From: Bacteroidales bacterium
Lineage (GTDB): Bacteria; Bacteroidota; Bacteroidia; Bacteroidales; Muribaculaceae
NCBI GenBank assembly: GCA_020860515.1
Contig: JAJBUG010000033.1
Span: forward strand, 30,281-94,280
Length of the DNA: 64,000 nucleotides
Direction: 5' to 3'
The position numbers and the translations under genes are program-made. The notes under the pieces were generated by a model, which saw nothing but the letters and a program-made list of their open reading frames with translations, made no database searches and had not been told where the DNA came from. This document shows positions 15,874 through 24,910 of this stretch, one piece after another. Position 1 is the stretch's first letter, and each line of letters begins with the position of its first letter.

Positions 15874-18258
15874 ATGAATAATATATCTTACACCTTACGT
15901 ACTCTTTTTAAGAAAGGCCGTAGCAATCCCATTAAAATCATCTGTCTTGCTTTGGGCTTGGCTGTAGGCTGCTTGATTATATCAAAGGTATATTTTGAGA
16001 GCAGCTACGAGACCTTTTACCCGGATTACGATCGAATATATCGCGTTAACCAATTCGCTATCCAGAATGGTGAAGCTAAAGAATGGCCTCAAACACCGGG
16101 CGCGGTAGCACCTGGGATCGTAGCTGAGATCCCAAGCGTGGAATCTGGCACTCGCTATTCTTTTGCGTTTGATGAGCGTATGCCATGGCTCACAGAAGAA
16201 AAGGAGGAAATAAATCTCAAGATTTATCTCGCTGATTCTTGCTTCTTCGACGTATTTCAGCGACCAATCCTCATTGGCAATACCAAAGATTTGGGCAAAG
16301 GCGACCGCGCTTTTATCTCCGAAACCACAGCTAAAAAGCTTGGTGGCATAGAAAAGTGTCTTGGGCAGAAAATCACCCTGAAGATGAATCCTGATTTTGA
16401 ATATGAAATCGCTGGTGTTTTCAAGGATATTCCCCAAAATTCCATGTTCAATTATGACGTGGTAGCTTCGATCAAACTCTTCGGCGATTGGAGCCTTAAT
16501 AATTGGCTTGGCAATGATCGCTACATGAGCTTTATAAAGCTAATGCCTGGTGTGACCCCCGAAAGCCTGACTGAAGAACTGCGCAAGATGCAAGAGCGCC
16601 ATTATGATTTGGAAGAATTGCAACAACATGGATTTGATCTCACCTATACCCTCACCTCGCTTAATGATATCCATAATGGTGACAAGGATGTGCGCCGAAC
16701 ATGCTCGTTGCTATCCATTTTAGCGATTGCTCTGATTGTGGTTTCAGTGCTCAATTACCTGTTGTTAGTGGTATCTACTATTATCAGTCGCAACAAAGAA
16801 ATTGCTGTAAAAAAATGCTATGGTGCCACTCCAAGGCAAATTTTCTCGATGACCCTTAGCGAATCATTCGTGCACTTGTTTATTGCCTTGCTGTTGGCCG
16901 TGGGGTTGATTTTCTTATTCCAAAACATGGCCGAGGGGCTTCTCGATGCTCCGCTTAGCGCACTTCTCACAGGCAAGGCTTGGATTGTTATCACGGTGAT
17001 TTGCATTGTAGTGCTAATAGTAACTTCTTTGGCACCGGCTTACGCCTTAGGCAAAATTCCAGTGTCTGCTGCATTCAGGACCCACAAGAAAAATAACAGA
17101 GTGTGGAAACTAACCTTGCTCGTAGTGCAATTGTTGGCCACAGGCTTCATAGTGGCTATGCTTGTGACTATTGCCCGTCAATATTATCATATCAATCATA
17201 GTGACCCTGGATATGCATTCGAGAATCTTTATGTATGCCCAGCAGAGCAGTTGACAAAAGATGAACGGAAACTGCTTGGCGACGAATTGAAGGCTCTGAG
17301 CGGGGTTGAAGATGTTGCCTATTGCTATTCTTTGCCCCTTGATGTACAGTCAGGAAATAATGCGGCTCTTCCAGGTGAAGACCGCGAGCTATTCAATTTC
17401 GCTGACCTTTACTCAGTGTCAGAGAATTATTTAGATGTGATGGAGATTCCTCTCATCGAGGGTCGTCATTTTGAGAAGGGTCGTGATCAAGGTGGCAAAA
17501 TGATGGTAAGCCGCAAGTTCGTTGAAAAGATTCACCAGCTTACCGACATCGAGGGTTCCATCGTTGGCAGGGATTTTGTTATCACAGAACATTCTTATGG
17601 ATCGCAGCCTACATATGAAGTCATCGGGGTTTACGAGGACTTCCGCTTGGGTATGGCCCAATCCGTGGATGAGCGACCATCTGTAATGCTTTTTGAAGAT
17701 GACAAGAATGCATTAGATGAAGCCCGAGGTATAGTTATAAAGTTAAAAAGCATGGACTCAGAAAATGCCAAGGCTATTTATGACACAATCGAACGGCTAT
17801 ATCCTAATCGCAACTTGGAAGCCACTTCCTACTCAACCTTTGTGGCTCTATTCAGTCAGGATGAGAAGAATCTGCGCGATTCCATTACAATCTGCAGCAT
17901 AATCGCTCTTATAATCACCCTGATTGGCCTTTGGGCTTATGTGCAGGATGATGTCAACCGCCGACGCAAAGAGATTGCTGTGCGTCGCGTCAATGGCGCA
18001 GAAGCCAGTGATATTCGCAAGCTATTCATGCGCGACATCTCATGGTTTGCCATTCCTGCCTTGATTGTGGGAGCAATCGGCGCTTACTTTGCTTCTGGCT
18101 TATGGCTTCAGAAATTCTCAGTGGCGATTGATCTCGGAATATTCTGGTTTGTAATCGTAGTGCTTGCTCTTTATGCCATCGTGCTGCTCTTAGTATTGCT
18201 CCGAGCCTCCCGCGCCGCCTCCGCCAATCCCACAATCGCCCTAAATGCCAATGATTAG
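15874..18258 (+). CDS. MacB/FtsX-type ABC transporter permease
   Basis: The 794 aa protein has eight predicted membrane segments in the arrangement of duplicated FtsX domains: one near residue 20-40, three around 275-410, one near 425-445 and three around 670-790. Two large periplasmic MacB-PCD-like domains lie between them. The first domain begins with DRIYRVNQFA, common in Bacteroidetes permeases. Such permeases do not move small solutes through the membrane directly but transmit force to periplasmic partners for export of peptides, lipids or antibiotics. The partner ATPase is the next gene. A sigma-54 promoter lies directly upstream. The transported compound is unknown. Confidence 0.88.
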   Translation: MNNISYTLRTLFKKGRSNPIKIICLALGLAVGCLIISKVYFESSYETFYPDYDRIYRVNQFAIQNGEAKEWPQTPGAVAPGIVAEIPSVESGTRYSFAFDERMPWLTEEKEEINLKIYLADSCFFDVFQRPILIGNTKDLGKGDRAFISETTAKKLGGIEKCLGQKITLKMNPDFEYEIAGVFKDIPQNSMFNYDVVASIKLFGDWSLNNWLGNDRYMSFIKLMPGVTPESLTEELRKMQERHYDLEELQQHGFDLTYTLTSLNDIHNGDKDVRRTCSLLSILAIALIVVSVLNYLLLVVSTIISRNKEIAVKKCYGATPRQIFSMTLSESFVHLFIALLLAVGLIFLFQNMAEGLLDAPLSALLTGKAWIVITVICIVVLIVTSLAPAYALGKIPVSAAFRTHKKNNRVWKLTLLVVQLLATGFIVAMLVTIARQYYHINHSDPGYAFENLYVCPAEQLTKDERKLLGDELKALSGVEDVAYCYSLPLDVQSGNNAALPGEDRELFNFADLYSVSENYLDVMEIPLIEGRHFEKGRDQGGKMMVSRKFVEKIHQLTDIEGSIVGRDFVITEHSYGSQPTYEVIGVYEDFRLGMAQSVDERPSVMLFEDDKNALDEARGIVIKLKSMDSENAKAIYDTIERLYPNRNLEATSYSTFVALFSQDEKNLRDSITICSIIALIITLIGLWAYVQDDVNRRRKEIAVRRVNGAEASDIRKLFMRDISWFAIPALIVGAIGAYFASGLWLQKFSVAIDLGIFWFVIVVLALYAIVLLLVLLRASRAASANPTIALNAND

Positions 18259-18291
18259 GAAGTAGAAAGTATATAATATATCTTCCATAAA

Positions 18292-18322
18292 GCCACTGTT
18301 TGGCCGGCGTTAGCGGCCACTA
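18292..18322. repeat. GC-rich intergenic palindrome, copy 2
   Basis: GCCACTGTTTGGCCGGCG and TTAGCGGCCACTACC form the same element as at 12564-12594, located between the permease and ATPase genes. Confidence 0.75.
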
Positions 18323-18353
18323 CCAAATCACTAATTCACCAAATCACTAAATC
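18322..18353 (+). repeat. 8-bp tandem repeat (ACYAAATC x4) before the ATPase gene
   Basis: ACCAAATC, ACTAATTC, ACCAAATC and ACTAAATC end seven bases before the ATG at 18361. The array at 20452-20491 is the same motif in inverse orientation. Confidence 0.8.
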
Positions 18354-18360
18354 ACTCTAT

Positions 18361-19023
18361 ATGTTAAAAGTAAATGACCTCACAAAAACCTTCCGCACTG
18401 AGGATGTGGAAACCCTCGCCCTCCGCAATGTCAACCTCGAAGTAGCTGACGGCGAATTCGTAGCCATCATGGGCCCCAGCGGCTGCGGCAAGTCAACCCT
18501 GCTCAACATTCTTGGCCTTCTCGACAATCCCACCTCGGGCAAATATGAACTCGATGGCAAGGAAGTAGCCAATCTCAAGGAAAAGGACCGTACATCGCTG
18601 CGCAAGGGCCAGATAGGCTTTGTGTTCCAAAATTTCAACCTCATCGACGAACTCAACATCGAGGAAAATGTGGAGCTTCCCCTACACTATCTTGGTATCA
18701 AGGCTGCTGACCGCAAAAAGAAAGTGGCAGAGGTTCTTGAACGAATGCAAATCAGTCACCGCGCCAAGCACTTCCCCCAACAGCTGAGCGGTGGACAGCA
18801 GCAACGCGCGGCGATTGCTCGTGCTGTTGTATCCAATCCCAAGCTTATCCTTGCCGATGAGCCTACTGGCAACCTTGATTCAAAAAACGGCGAAGAGGTG
18901 ATGCGCCTGCTAACCGAATTAAATCGCGATGGCGCCACAATCGTAATGGTAACGCATAGCGACCATGATGCCCAATACGCTCACCGCATCATTCGCCTCT
19001 TCGACGGCCAAATCCAAGGGTAG
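18361..19023 (+). CDS. LolD/MacB-type ABC transporter ATPase
   Basis: The 220 aa ATPase has Walker A GPSGCGKST, Q-loop FVFQNFNLIDELN, signature LSGGQQQRAAIARA, Walker B LILADEPTGNLDSKNGEE and H-loop VTHSD. The NFNLIDELNIEENVELPL stretch is the LolD/MacB subgroup pattern. It should power the adjacent MacB-like permease. Its stop codon touches a direct/inverted repeat that precedes the regulator gene, so the regulator is probably transcribed separately as well as by read-through. Confidence 0.92.
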   Translation: MLKVNDLTKTFRTEDVETLALRNVNLEVADGEFVAIMGPSGCGKSTLLNILGLLDNPTSGKYELDGKEVANLKEKDRTSLRKGQIGFVFQNFNLIDELNIEENVELPLHYLGIKAADRKKKVAEVLERMQISHRAKHFPQQLSGGQQQRAAIARAVVSNPKLILADEPTGNLDSKNGEEVMRLLTELNRDGATIVMVTHSDHDAQYAHRIIRLFDGQIQG

Positions 19024-19101
19024 ACGAGAGAAACGAATTGACGAGAGAAACGAATTGAAATAAAAAATATTCGTTTCTCTGGTTTATTCGTTTCTCTCGT
19101 C
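19023..19101. repeat. Direct and inverted GACGAGAGAAACGAATT repeats
   Basis: Two direct 17-base copies (19023-19039 and 19040-19056) are followed by two copies in inverse orientation (19069-19080 partial, 19086-19101). RNA from here would fold into a long hairpin just upstream of the regulator promoter. A related 18-base unit is repeated at 38257-38328. Confidence 0.8.
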
Positions 19102-19113
19102 TGAAAATTTTCG

Positions 19114-19121
19114 TAACTTTG
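19114..19121 (+). promoter_or_regulatory. -7 box immediately before the NtrC-type regulator
   Basis: TAACTTTG ends only four bases before the ATG at 19126. With the usual 5-7 base distance to the transcript start, the message would be leaderless or nearly so. Confidence 0.55.
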
Positions 19122-19125
19122 CGGT

Positions 19126-20454
19126 ATGAAAAAGAAAGGTACACTATTGGTGGTTGATGATAATCGGGCTGTGCTGCAGTCGGTAGATTTGCTGATGTCG
19201 GCACAACTCGAGAAGGTGATTACTTGCACCAATCCCGAGTTAATTCCAAGCCTTCTGAAGGAGCACAAGCTCGATGCGGTACTGCTCGACATGAATTTTC
19301 ATGCGGGCATCAATAGTGGCAACGAAGGCTTATATTGGCTTAGGGAAATCAAGCGACTTTCCCCCAACACCCAAGTGGTACTTTTCACAGCCTATGCCGA
19401 CATTTCACTGGCAGTCAATGGCATGAAAGAAGGGGCTGCCGACTTTGTAGTAAAGCCATTCGACAACCAAACTATGTCGGAAACATTACTAAAGGCCATT
19501 TCTCCTAAACCGAAAGACAAAGGCCGAAAGACAAAAGGCCAAAACATGCTATGGGGCTCTTCCCCGGCTATGGAGCGGCTGAGGATTATGGTGGAGAAGG
19601 TGGCTCCGACTGATGCCAATATCCTTATCACGGGTGAAAATGGCACCGGCAAGGATCTTTTGGCCCGTGAACTGCATGCACAATCATTGCGTGCACAGGG
19701 ACCGCTTGAAATCGTTGATATGGGAGCCGTGGTTGATACCCTGTTTGAAAGCGAACTCTATGGCCATGTCCGCGGTGCTTTTACCGACGCCAAGACTGAC
19801 CGCATTGGCAAGTTTGAGTCGGCTAATGAAGGCACCATTTTCCTTGATGAAATTGCCAACCTCCCTTTGCCGTTACAAGCCAAATTGCTTACAGTGCTGC
19901 AGCAGCGTCAAGTGGTGCCAGTGGGCAGCAACTCACCGCGCCCTGTGAATGTACGTCTGATTTGCGCCACTAACCGCAATCTTGAGGCAATGGTTCAAGA
20001 AGGTGCTTTTCGACAGGACCTCTACTATCGCATCAACAGCATTCATCTTGAACTACCCCCTCTGCGACAACGCAAAGCCGATATTCTCGCTTTGGCTAAT
20101 CTATTCATAGAAAAATACGCCAAGCAATATGGCAAGGGAGCGCCTCAGCTTAGCCAAGGAGCTATCAATGCTCTTACCGATTGCCAATGGCCTGGAAACA
20201 TACGCCAATTGCAGCATTGCATCGAAAAAGCCGTGATTCTTAGTGACAAGCCTATGTTAACTTCTTCTGATTTTGACTTGCCGCAAAATTCACCTGCTTT
20301 GGAATCCGCCGGCGAAACTACCCTCGAAGACATGGAGCAGCGAATGATCGCGCAGGCGATCGCTGATTGTCAAGGCAATATGTCGCTCGTGGCAAAGAGA
20401 TTGGGCATTACCCGACAGACACTCTACAATAAGATTAAGAAATATAATCTGTGA
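19126..20454 (+). CDS. NtrC-family sigma-54-dependent response regulator
   Basis: The 442 aa protein has three domains. The receiver (residues 1-125) has acidic VVDDN, phospho-acceptor D55 in LLDMNF and K in VVKPFDN. The AAA+ domain (about 145-375) has Walker A GENGTGKD near 170 and Walker B GTIFLDEI. The sigma-54-contact loop at 217-222 reads GAFTDA rather than GAFTGA, a variant I know from other Bacteroidetes regulators. The C-terminal Fis-type helix-turn-helix is SLVAKRLGITRQTLYNKIKKY. It should bind enhancer sites and open sigma-54 promoters; the promoter at 15831-15846 is the obvious target. The kinase follows, separated by an 8-bp repeat array. Confidence 0.92.
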   Translation: MKKKGTLLVVDDNRAVLQSVDLLMSAQLEKVITCTNPELIPSLLKEHKLDAVLLDMNFHAGINSGNEGLYWLREIKRLSPNTQVVLFTAYADISLAVNGMKEGAADFVVKPFDNQTMSETLLKAISPKPKDKGRKTKGQNMLWGSSPAMERLRIMVEKVAPTDANILITGENGTGKDLLARELHAQSLRAQGPLEIVDMGAVVDTLFESELYGHVRGAFTDAKTDRIGKFESANEGTIFLDEIANLPLPLQAKLLTVLQQRQVVPVGSNSPRPVNVRLICATNRNLEAMVQEGAFRQDLYYRINSIHLELPPLRQRKADILALANLFIEKYAKQYGKGAPQLSQGAINALTDCQWPGNIRQLQHCIEKAVILSDKPMLTSSDFDLPQNSPALESAGETTLEDMEQRMIAQAIADCQGNMSLVAKRLGITRQTLYNKIKKYNL

Positions 20455-20491
20455 TTTGGTGAATTGGTGATTTGGTGTTATGGTGATTTAG
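20452..20491 (+). repeat. 8-bp tandem repeat (TGATTTGG x5) containing the regulator stop codon
   Basis: TGATTTGG, TGAATTGG, TGATTTGG, TGTTATGG and TGATTTAG follow each other. The TGA stop of the regulator is the first three bases of the first unit. The motif is the reverse complement of that at 18322-18353. Confidence 0.8.
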
Positions 20492-20508
20492 CGTGATAGT
20501 AATGCGGC

Positions 20509-21681
20509 ATGGCAAAGGATTTGTGGATTGAAATATTAGTTGCAGCAGTGGCGGTGGTGGCGTTTTGCCTGGCTTTCTATTATTGGAGGCGCACGCGAAG
20601 CACGCAGCGAAAGTTGCGTTATGTATTCGATGCCACACTCAGTAATGATTTTGCCTATCGCTTTGATGGTACAGATAAAGCCAATGCCACGCTCAATAAG
20701 ATTGTAGACCACCTTCATTCACTCACCTATCAAGCCCGGAAGGCAGATGCTTACTATGGCTTAATTCTTGACCAGGCGGTCACAGGTCTTCTTGTAATTG
20801 ATGCTGATGACAATGTAACGCATCATAACGCCGCAGCTCTCAAACTGCTCAATATGGAGGTGCTCACCCATCTGTCGCAAATCGAGCGAAATCAGCCAAG
20901 CCTTTATTCTGCGTTGGCCATGAATCTTAATTCGTGTGTGATTGGCGATCGCACTTTGTCATTAGATGTTACGTCCACTTCATTGGAGAATAACGCTCTG
21001 AGAATTATTGCCATAAATGATATTAGCCGTCCTTTGCAATCCAAGGAGGATGAATCATGGGTAAAGTTGACTCGCGTGCTTACTCATGAGATTATGAACT
21101 CGCTTACGCCCGTGAACTCAATCACTGAAACCTTGCTTGAAAATTCGTCGGGAATTTCACAAAAATCTCTGCATGATTCCCTTATTTCCATTGCCTCTTG
21201 TAATAAAAGTCTGCTTCAATTTGTAGAAAATTTCCGCAAATTTACCATTATCCCAAAGCCTCAGCCGACTCCATTCGAGGCTCTGCCTTTCTTGCAAAGC
21301 ATTGTCACATTAGCCCAGGGTCTAAATCCCAATATAAAATATACTCTTTCCGTTTACCCTACCGAGTTATTGCTCTATGCCGACGAGGGCATGATGCATC
21401 AAGTTATGGTAAACCTTATAAAGAATGCCGTTGAGGCAAATCCAAAGGAAATCAAAATCCAATCCACGCTCAACGATGACGAAAGCATCAGTATCACTGT
21501 TGAAAACGATGGTCCCATTATTCCAGAAGAAATTGCTGACCATATCTTTGTGCCATTCTTCACCACTCGGCCCTCTGGCTCTGGCATTGGCCTCAGCCTC
21601 AGCCGCCGCTATGCTACAGCCAACTCTGCCTCTCTTACCCTCACTCGCCTGCCCCATACAAAATTCACCATCCAAATGTGA
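20509..21681 (+). CDS. Sensor histidine kinase partner of the NtrC-type regulator
   Basis: The 390 aa protein has one N-terminal membrane segment (residues about 6-27) and almost no periplasmic part, so it probably senses a cytoplasmic or membrane signal. A PAS-like region (about 75-170) follows. The H-box is LTHEIMNSLTPVNSI (His near residue 192), the N-box MVNLIKNAVEANP, and the G-box GSGIGLSLSRRYA. It should phosphorylate the preceding regulator. The ABC pair, regulator and kinase form one functional unit: export system plus its own sigma-54 control. Confidence 0.9.
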   Translation: MAKDLWIEILVAAVAVVAFCLAFYYWRRTRSTQRKLRYVFDATLSNDFAYRFDGTDKANATLNKIVDHLHSLTYQARKADAYYGLILDQAVTGLLVIDADDNVTHHNAAALKLLNMEVLTHLSQIERNQPSLYSALAMNLNSCVIGDRTLSLDVTSTSLENNALRIIAINDISRPLQSKEDESWVKLTRVLTHEIMNSLTPVNSITETLLENSSGISQKSLHDSLISIASCNKSLLQFVENFRKFTIIPKPQPTPFEALPFLQSIVTLAQGLNPNIKYTLSVYPTELLLYADEGMMHQVMVNLIKNAVEANPKEIKIQSTLNDDESISITVENDGPIIPEEIADHIFVPFFTTRPSGSGIGLSLSRRYATANSASLTLTRLPHTKFTIQM

Positions 21682-21722
21682 CCTTTTTGTTTGCATTATT
21701 TTAGAGATTAATATTTTTTGTG

Positions 21723-21730
21723 TAAATTTG
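21723..21730 (+). promoter_or_regulatory. -7 box of trpB2
   Basis: TAAATTTG fits TAnnTTTG, with TTTA at the -33 position (21700-21703). It lies downstream of the GTG-type extended start at 21718, which supports the later ATG at 21790. Confidence 0.5.
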
Positions 21731-21789
21731 CCATCAAATCAAATTTATCTTTAAATTTAGAACCATCAAAATCAATTTTTAATCACAGA

Positions 21790-23154
21790 ATGGATCGACA
21801 AAAGAAATTCCTGCTGAATGAGGATCAAATCCCCACTCACTGGTACAACATTCAGGCCGAGATGCCCAACAAGCCTCTGCCCATGCTAAATCCTGGCACA
21901 AAAGAGCCACTTACAGTTGACGACCTTGCTCACATCTTCCCGCGCGAATGTTGCGTGCAAGAGCTTGACCAAGAGAATGCTTGGATTAAGATTCCCGAGC
22001 CTATCAGGGAGAAGTACAAATATTACCGCGCTACTCCCCTGGTGCGTGCCTATGCCCTGGAGGAAGCCCTGGGTACCCCTGCCCACATCTACTTCAAAAA
22101 CGAAAGCACCAATCCCCTTGGCAGCCACAAAATCAACTCAGCCTTGGCTCAGTGCTATTATGCCAAAGAGGAAGGCACAACCAATGTGACCACTGAAACT
22201 GGAGCCGGACAATGGGGAGCTGCCTTGGCTTATGCGGCCAAAATATTTGGACTCGAAGCTGCTGTATACCAAGTGAAAATCTCAATGCAGCAGAAGCCCT
22301 ATCGCAGCTCAATCATGCGTACATTCGGTGCAGCTGTCACTGCATCGCCATCCATGTCAACCCGTGCTGGCAAGGATTTGATTACAAAGGATCCTACTCA
22401 CCCTGGTAGCCTGGGTACAGCCATCTCTGAGGCTGTAGAATTGGCTGTAACTACGCCCAACTGTAAATATACCCTTGGCTCGGTGCTAAATCATGTGTCG
22501 CTGCATCAGACAGTAATCGGCTTGGAGGCTGAAAAGCAGATGGAAATGGCTGGCGAATATCCCGACATGGTAGTGGCTTGCTTTGGCGGAGGCAGCAATT
22601 TCAGCGGAATCGCATTCCCATTCATGCGCCACAATCTCAACGATGGCAAAAAGACTGAGTTCATAGCTGCCGAGCCTGAAAGTTGCCCTAAGCTAACCCG
22701 CGGCAAGTTTGAATACGATTTCGGTGATGAGGCTGGTCTTACACCTCTGATTCCCATGTTCACCCTTGGCCATAACTTCAAGCCAGCCAATATTCACGCT
22801 GGTGGTCTGCGTTATCACGGCGCTGGCACCATTGTGTCGCAACTCATCAAGGATGGCCTGATGCGAGGCGTTGATATTCCTCAGCTTGAATCTTTTGATG
22901 CTGGCATGCTATTTGCTCGTACCGAAGGTATCATCCCTGCTCCCGAAAGTTGCCATGCCATCGCTGCTGTAATCCGCGAGGCCAAGAAGTGCAAGGAAAC
23001 TGGCGAAGAAAAGGTTATCCTCTTCAACCTCTCAGGCCATGGCCTAATCGACATGACGGCCTACGACCAATACATCAACGGCGACCTCCAGAACTACCAA
23101 CTCTCCGACGCCGCCATCGAAGCCAACACCGCCTCCCTCGAACACCTAACATAA
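21790..23154 (+). CDS. trpB: Tryptophan synthase beta-chain-like protein, TrpB2 type
   Basis: The 454 aa protein from the ATG at 21790 is longer than canonical TrpB (about 400 aa) and shows the TrpB2 features: an extended N-terminus (HWYNIQAEMPNKPLPMLNPGTKEPLT), PLP lysine in NPLGSHKINSA (K near 114), TETGAGQWG, and phosphate-binding CFGGGSNFSG. TrpB enzymes condense indole with serine to make tryptophan. TrpB2 often works without TrpA or serves as an indole-salvage enzyme. No other trp gene is adjacent, which fits a salvage or stand-alone role. It is followed by a repeat-rich intergenic region. Confidence 0.88.
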   Translation: MDRQKKFLLNEDQIPTHWYNIQAEMPNKPLPMLNPGTKEPLTVDDLAHIFPRECCVQELDQENAWIKIPEPIREKYKYYRATPLVRAYALEEALGTPAHIYFKNESTNPLGSHKINSALAQCYYAKEEGTTNVTTETGAGQWGAALAYAAKIFGLEAAVYQVKISMQQKPYRSSIMRTFGAAVTASPSMSTRAGKDLITKDPTHPGSLGTAISEAVELAVTTPNCKYTLGSVLNHVSLHQTVIGLEAEKQMEMAGEYPDMVVACFGGGSNFSGIAFPFMRHNLNDGKKTEFIAAEPESCPKLTRGKFEYDFGDEAGLTPLIPMFTLGHNFKPANIHAGGLRYHGAGTIVSQLIKDGLMRGVDIPQLESFDAGMLFARTEGIIPAPESCHAIAAVIREAKKCKETGEEKVILFNLSGHGLIDMTAYDQYINGDLQNYQLSDAAIEANTASLEHLT

Positions 23155-23159
23155 AGAAA

Positions 23160-23279
23160 ATCACGGAATCCCAGCGGGGAAATCACGGAATCCCAGAAGA
23201 TAACTTCTTCACGGAATCCCAGCGGGAAATCAAGGAATCCCAGCGGATACTTCATCAAGGAATCCCAGCGGGATTCTTT
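23160..23279 (+). repeat. Array of five ATCAMGGAATCCCAGC repeats
   Basis: Five spaced copies of a core close to CACGGAATCCCAGCGGG, later CAAGGAATCCCAGCGGG, separated by 6-15 bases. The spacers are too short and too similar for a CRISPR. GGAATCCCAGC occurs again near 23513. Confidence 0.75.
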
Positions 23280-23310
23280 CTAATAGTTATGAATATTCCC
23301 ACCCCCCAAC

Positions 23311-23337
23311 AAAATCGGTGCCTTTGGCACCGATTTT
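23311..23337. terminator. Terminator downstream of trpB2
   Basis: AAAATCGGTGCC-TTT-GGCACCGATTTT is a perfect 12-bp stem with 3-base loop, followed by GTATTTTTAG. It should end trpB2 transcription after the repeat array. Confidence 0.8.
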
Positions 23338-23723
23338 GTATTTTTAGAGCATTCTGAGATCTAATTGAAAGAACTCCTACGGAGTTCCATGATGAAGTTA
23401 TATTGCAACCTATCTTCATTTCTTTTCCAGCCTCTCTCCCATACTTATCATTAAAATTCCAAAATACACTTTGGAATTTACACATATTTGTCGAAATTCT
23501 AAAGTATACTTTGGAATCCCAGCAATTTTCATCAATGTCTTTACCTGACTTTCACAGTGAATCTCAACACAAAGACACAAAGGCCGCGACTTTGTTGCCG
23601 CGGCCTTCACAGCCTTTTTAAAGTGCAGATACGGAGACCAGGCCCGTACGGGCACTATTAGGTTTGCAAAATTAATAATTTCATACAAATAAACCAAAAA
23701 TATTGAATAAAGATTTTTGCAAA
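23338..23723. other. Palindrome-rich intergenic DNA between trpB2 and the Abi gene
   Basis: No gene is seen. Short hairpins occur in a row: GAACTCC-TAC-GGAGTTC (23371-23387), TTCCAAA...TTTGGAA (near 23457-23476) and AAGGCCGCG...CGCGGCCTT (23580-23607). The last could terminate transcription. The stretch abuts the 3' end of the Abi_2 gene and may hold a structured small RNA, but no promoter proves that. Confidence 0.4.
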
Positions 23724-24614
23724 TTAAAGCAAAATCTTAGAACAATCTAATATAATTCTTTTTGCATCAGGCGATTTCACATTGGCTATTAGAGATCTTA
23801 ACTCATCTTCTAAGTCTTTTTTTCGATTAATAGAAATAAAGCCTAATATAAAACGAACAACACTTAAAGCTCCACTGATATTATGTCGGCAATCGGGACT
23901 TATATTTGCAGGCTTAAGCTTGATGCCTCGAGCAAGTGATAAACGATAAATGCATTCTCCATGGGCACATTTGTTTCTGAGTATACGTAGCGTTTCTAAA
24001 TAATTCTGAAATACTCCGATTGAACAGCCATAGAGGTTCGAAATTTTGCGTTTAAGAGTTATATCTTTCATATTGGTGTATAGAGCTACAACATTACCTA
24101 AGGTCATAAACTCCATCGTTTTCCATGCAGGAGCGTAGCGACCTTTATGGTTTTGATGATGATGCTTTATCACAGGATGGTCTCTCATATTTGAATAGAC
24201 CTTATCTTCGAATGATCTTATAAAAGATGACTCCATATAGTTAGAATTAACAAACCAATAAGGATCTTTAATATAAGTGAGTGAACCATAGTAGGTAATA
24301 CAAGTTCTTATGTTTACCTCTATCCTATCAAGAACATTTAAAATTATTCTTCGCAATTTTGAGTCGAATTCATAAATTTCGAAGACACTTTTGAAAGAAG
24401 TACCTGGTTTTAGTTTATGATCACGATTATCAAGAGCAGGAAAGGTTATTTCAAAAGGAAAAGAATAGAATCCGAATCGGTAATACCCTATATCTAATAA
24501 CACCTCTCTGGCTTTATCTTCATTATCGAAAACCATTCCATTATCTTTAAGACACTGGATTTGTTCATCTATAGAAAAGGCTCTTTTTTCCTGGTTATTC
24601 TTAAGCAGGTTCAT
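23724..24614 (-). CDS. Abi_2-family (AbiD/AbiF-like) abortive-infection protein
   Basis: The 296 aa protein has family landmarks: IDEQI..L...GM near the start, AREVLLDIGYYRFGFY (about 35-50), the helix RRIILNVLDRIEVNIRTCITYYGS (about 88-111), and the C-terminal HEPN-type motif R-N-K-C-A-H (R213-H218) in RILRNKCAHGE. HEPN domains with R-x4-6-H are commonly RNases, and Abi_2 proteins stop phage growth by killing or arresting the infected cell. The gene is alone, AT-rich compared with trpB2, and flanked by a repeat-rich region and a broken gene, which suggests transfer. RNase activity is inferred from the motif. Confidence 0.85.
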   Translation of the reverse strand: MNLLKNNQEKRAFSIDEQIQCLKDNGMVFDNEDKAREVLLDIGYYRFGFYSFPFEITFPALDNRDHKLKPGTSFKSVFEIYEFDSKLRRIILNVLDRIEVNIRTCITYYGSLTYIKDPYWFVNSNYMESSFIRSFEDKVYSNMRDHPVIKHHHQNHKGRYAPAWKTMEFMTLGNVVALYTNMKDITLKRKISNLYGCSIGVFQNYLETLRILRNKCAHGECIYRLSLARGIKLKPANISPDCRHNISGALSVVRFILGFISINRKKDLEDELRSLIANVKSPDAKRIILDCSKILL

Positions 24615-24715
24615 ATTTCTGATTCTTTGAAAGATTTAAAGTGGCATCTTTATCCTCGACCACCACCTTTGTTTCCTTTATTGGGAATTGAAAATTTTAT
24701 TTTTAAAATTTTCTA

Positions 24716-24723
24716 CAAAGATA
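24716..24723 (-). promoter_or_regulatory. -7 box of the Abi gene
   Basis: TATCTTTG on the minus strand lies 102 bases upstream of the Abi start and would leave an approximately 95-base leader. Confidence 0.5.
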
Positions 24724-24879
24724 CGAATTATAATTGTAAATGCAATCATTCCTATGACATTTAACATTTTATTTCAAAATAACGATAAATGAAATGTACT
24801 CCTCTATGAAAACTTACCCCTCTTTATTAAGATTAAAGAAAAAAATTAATAAATATTATAGATTTTAAGAATTATTTTG

Positions 24880-24887
24880 TAACTTTG
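24880..24887 (+). promoter_or_regulatory. -7 box of the broken secreted gene
   Basis: TAACTTTG lies 23 bases upstream of the ATG at 24911. The control region outlived the coding sequence. Confidence 0.5.
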
Positions 24888-24910
24888 TAACCTAAAAATA
24901 TAGGTTTGGT

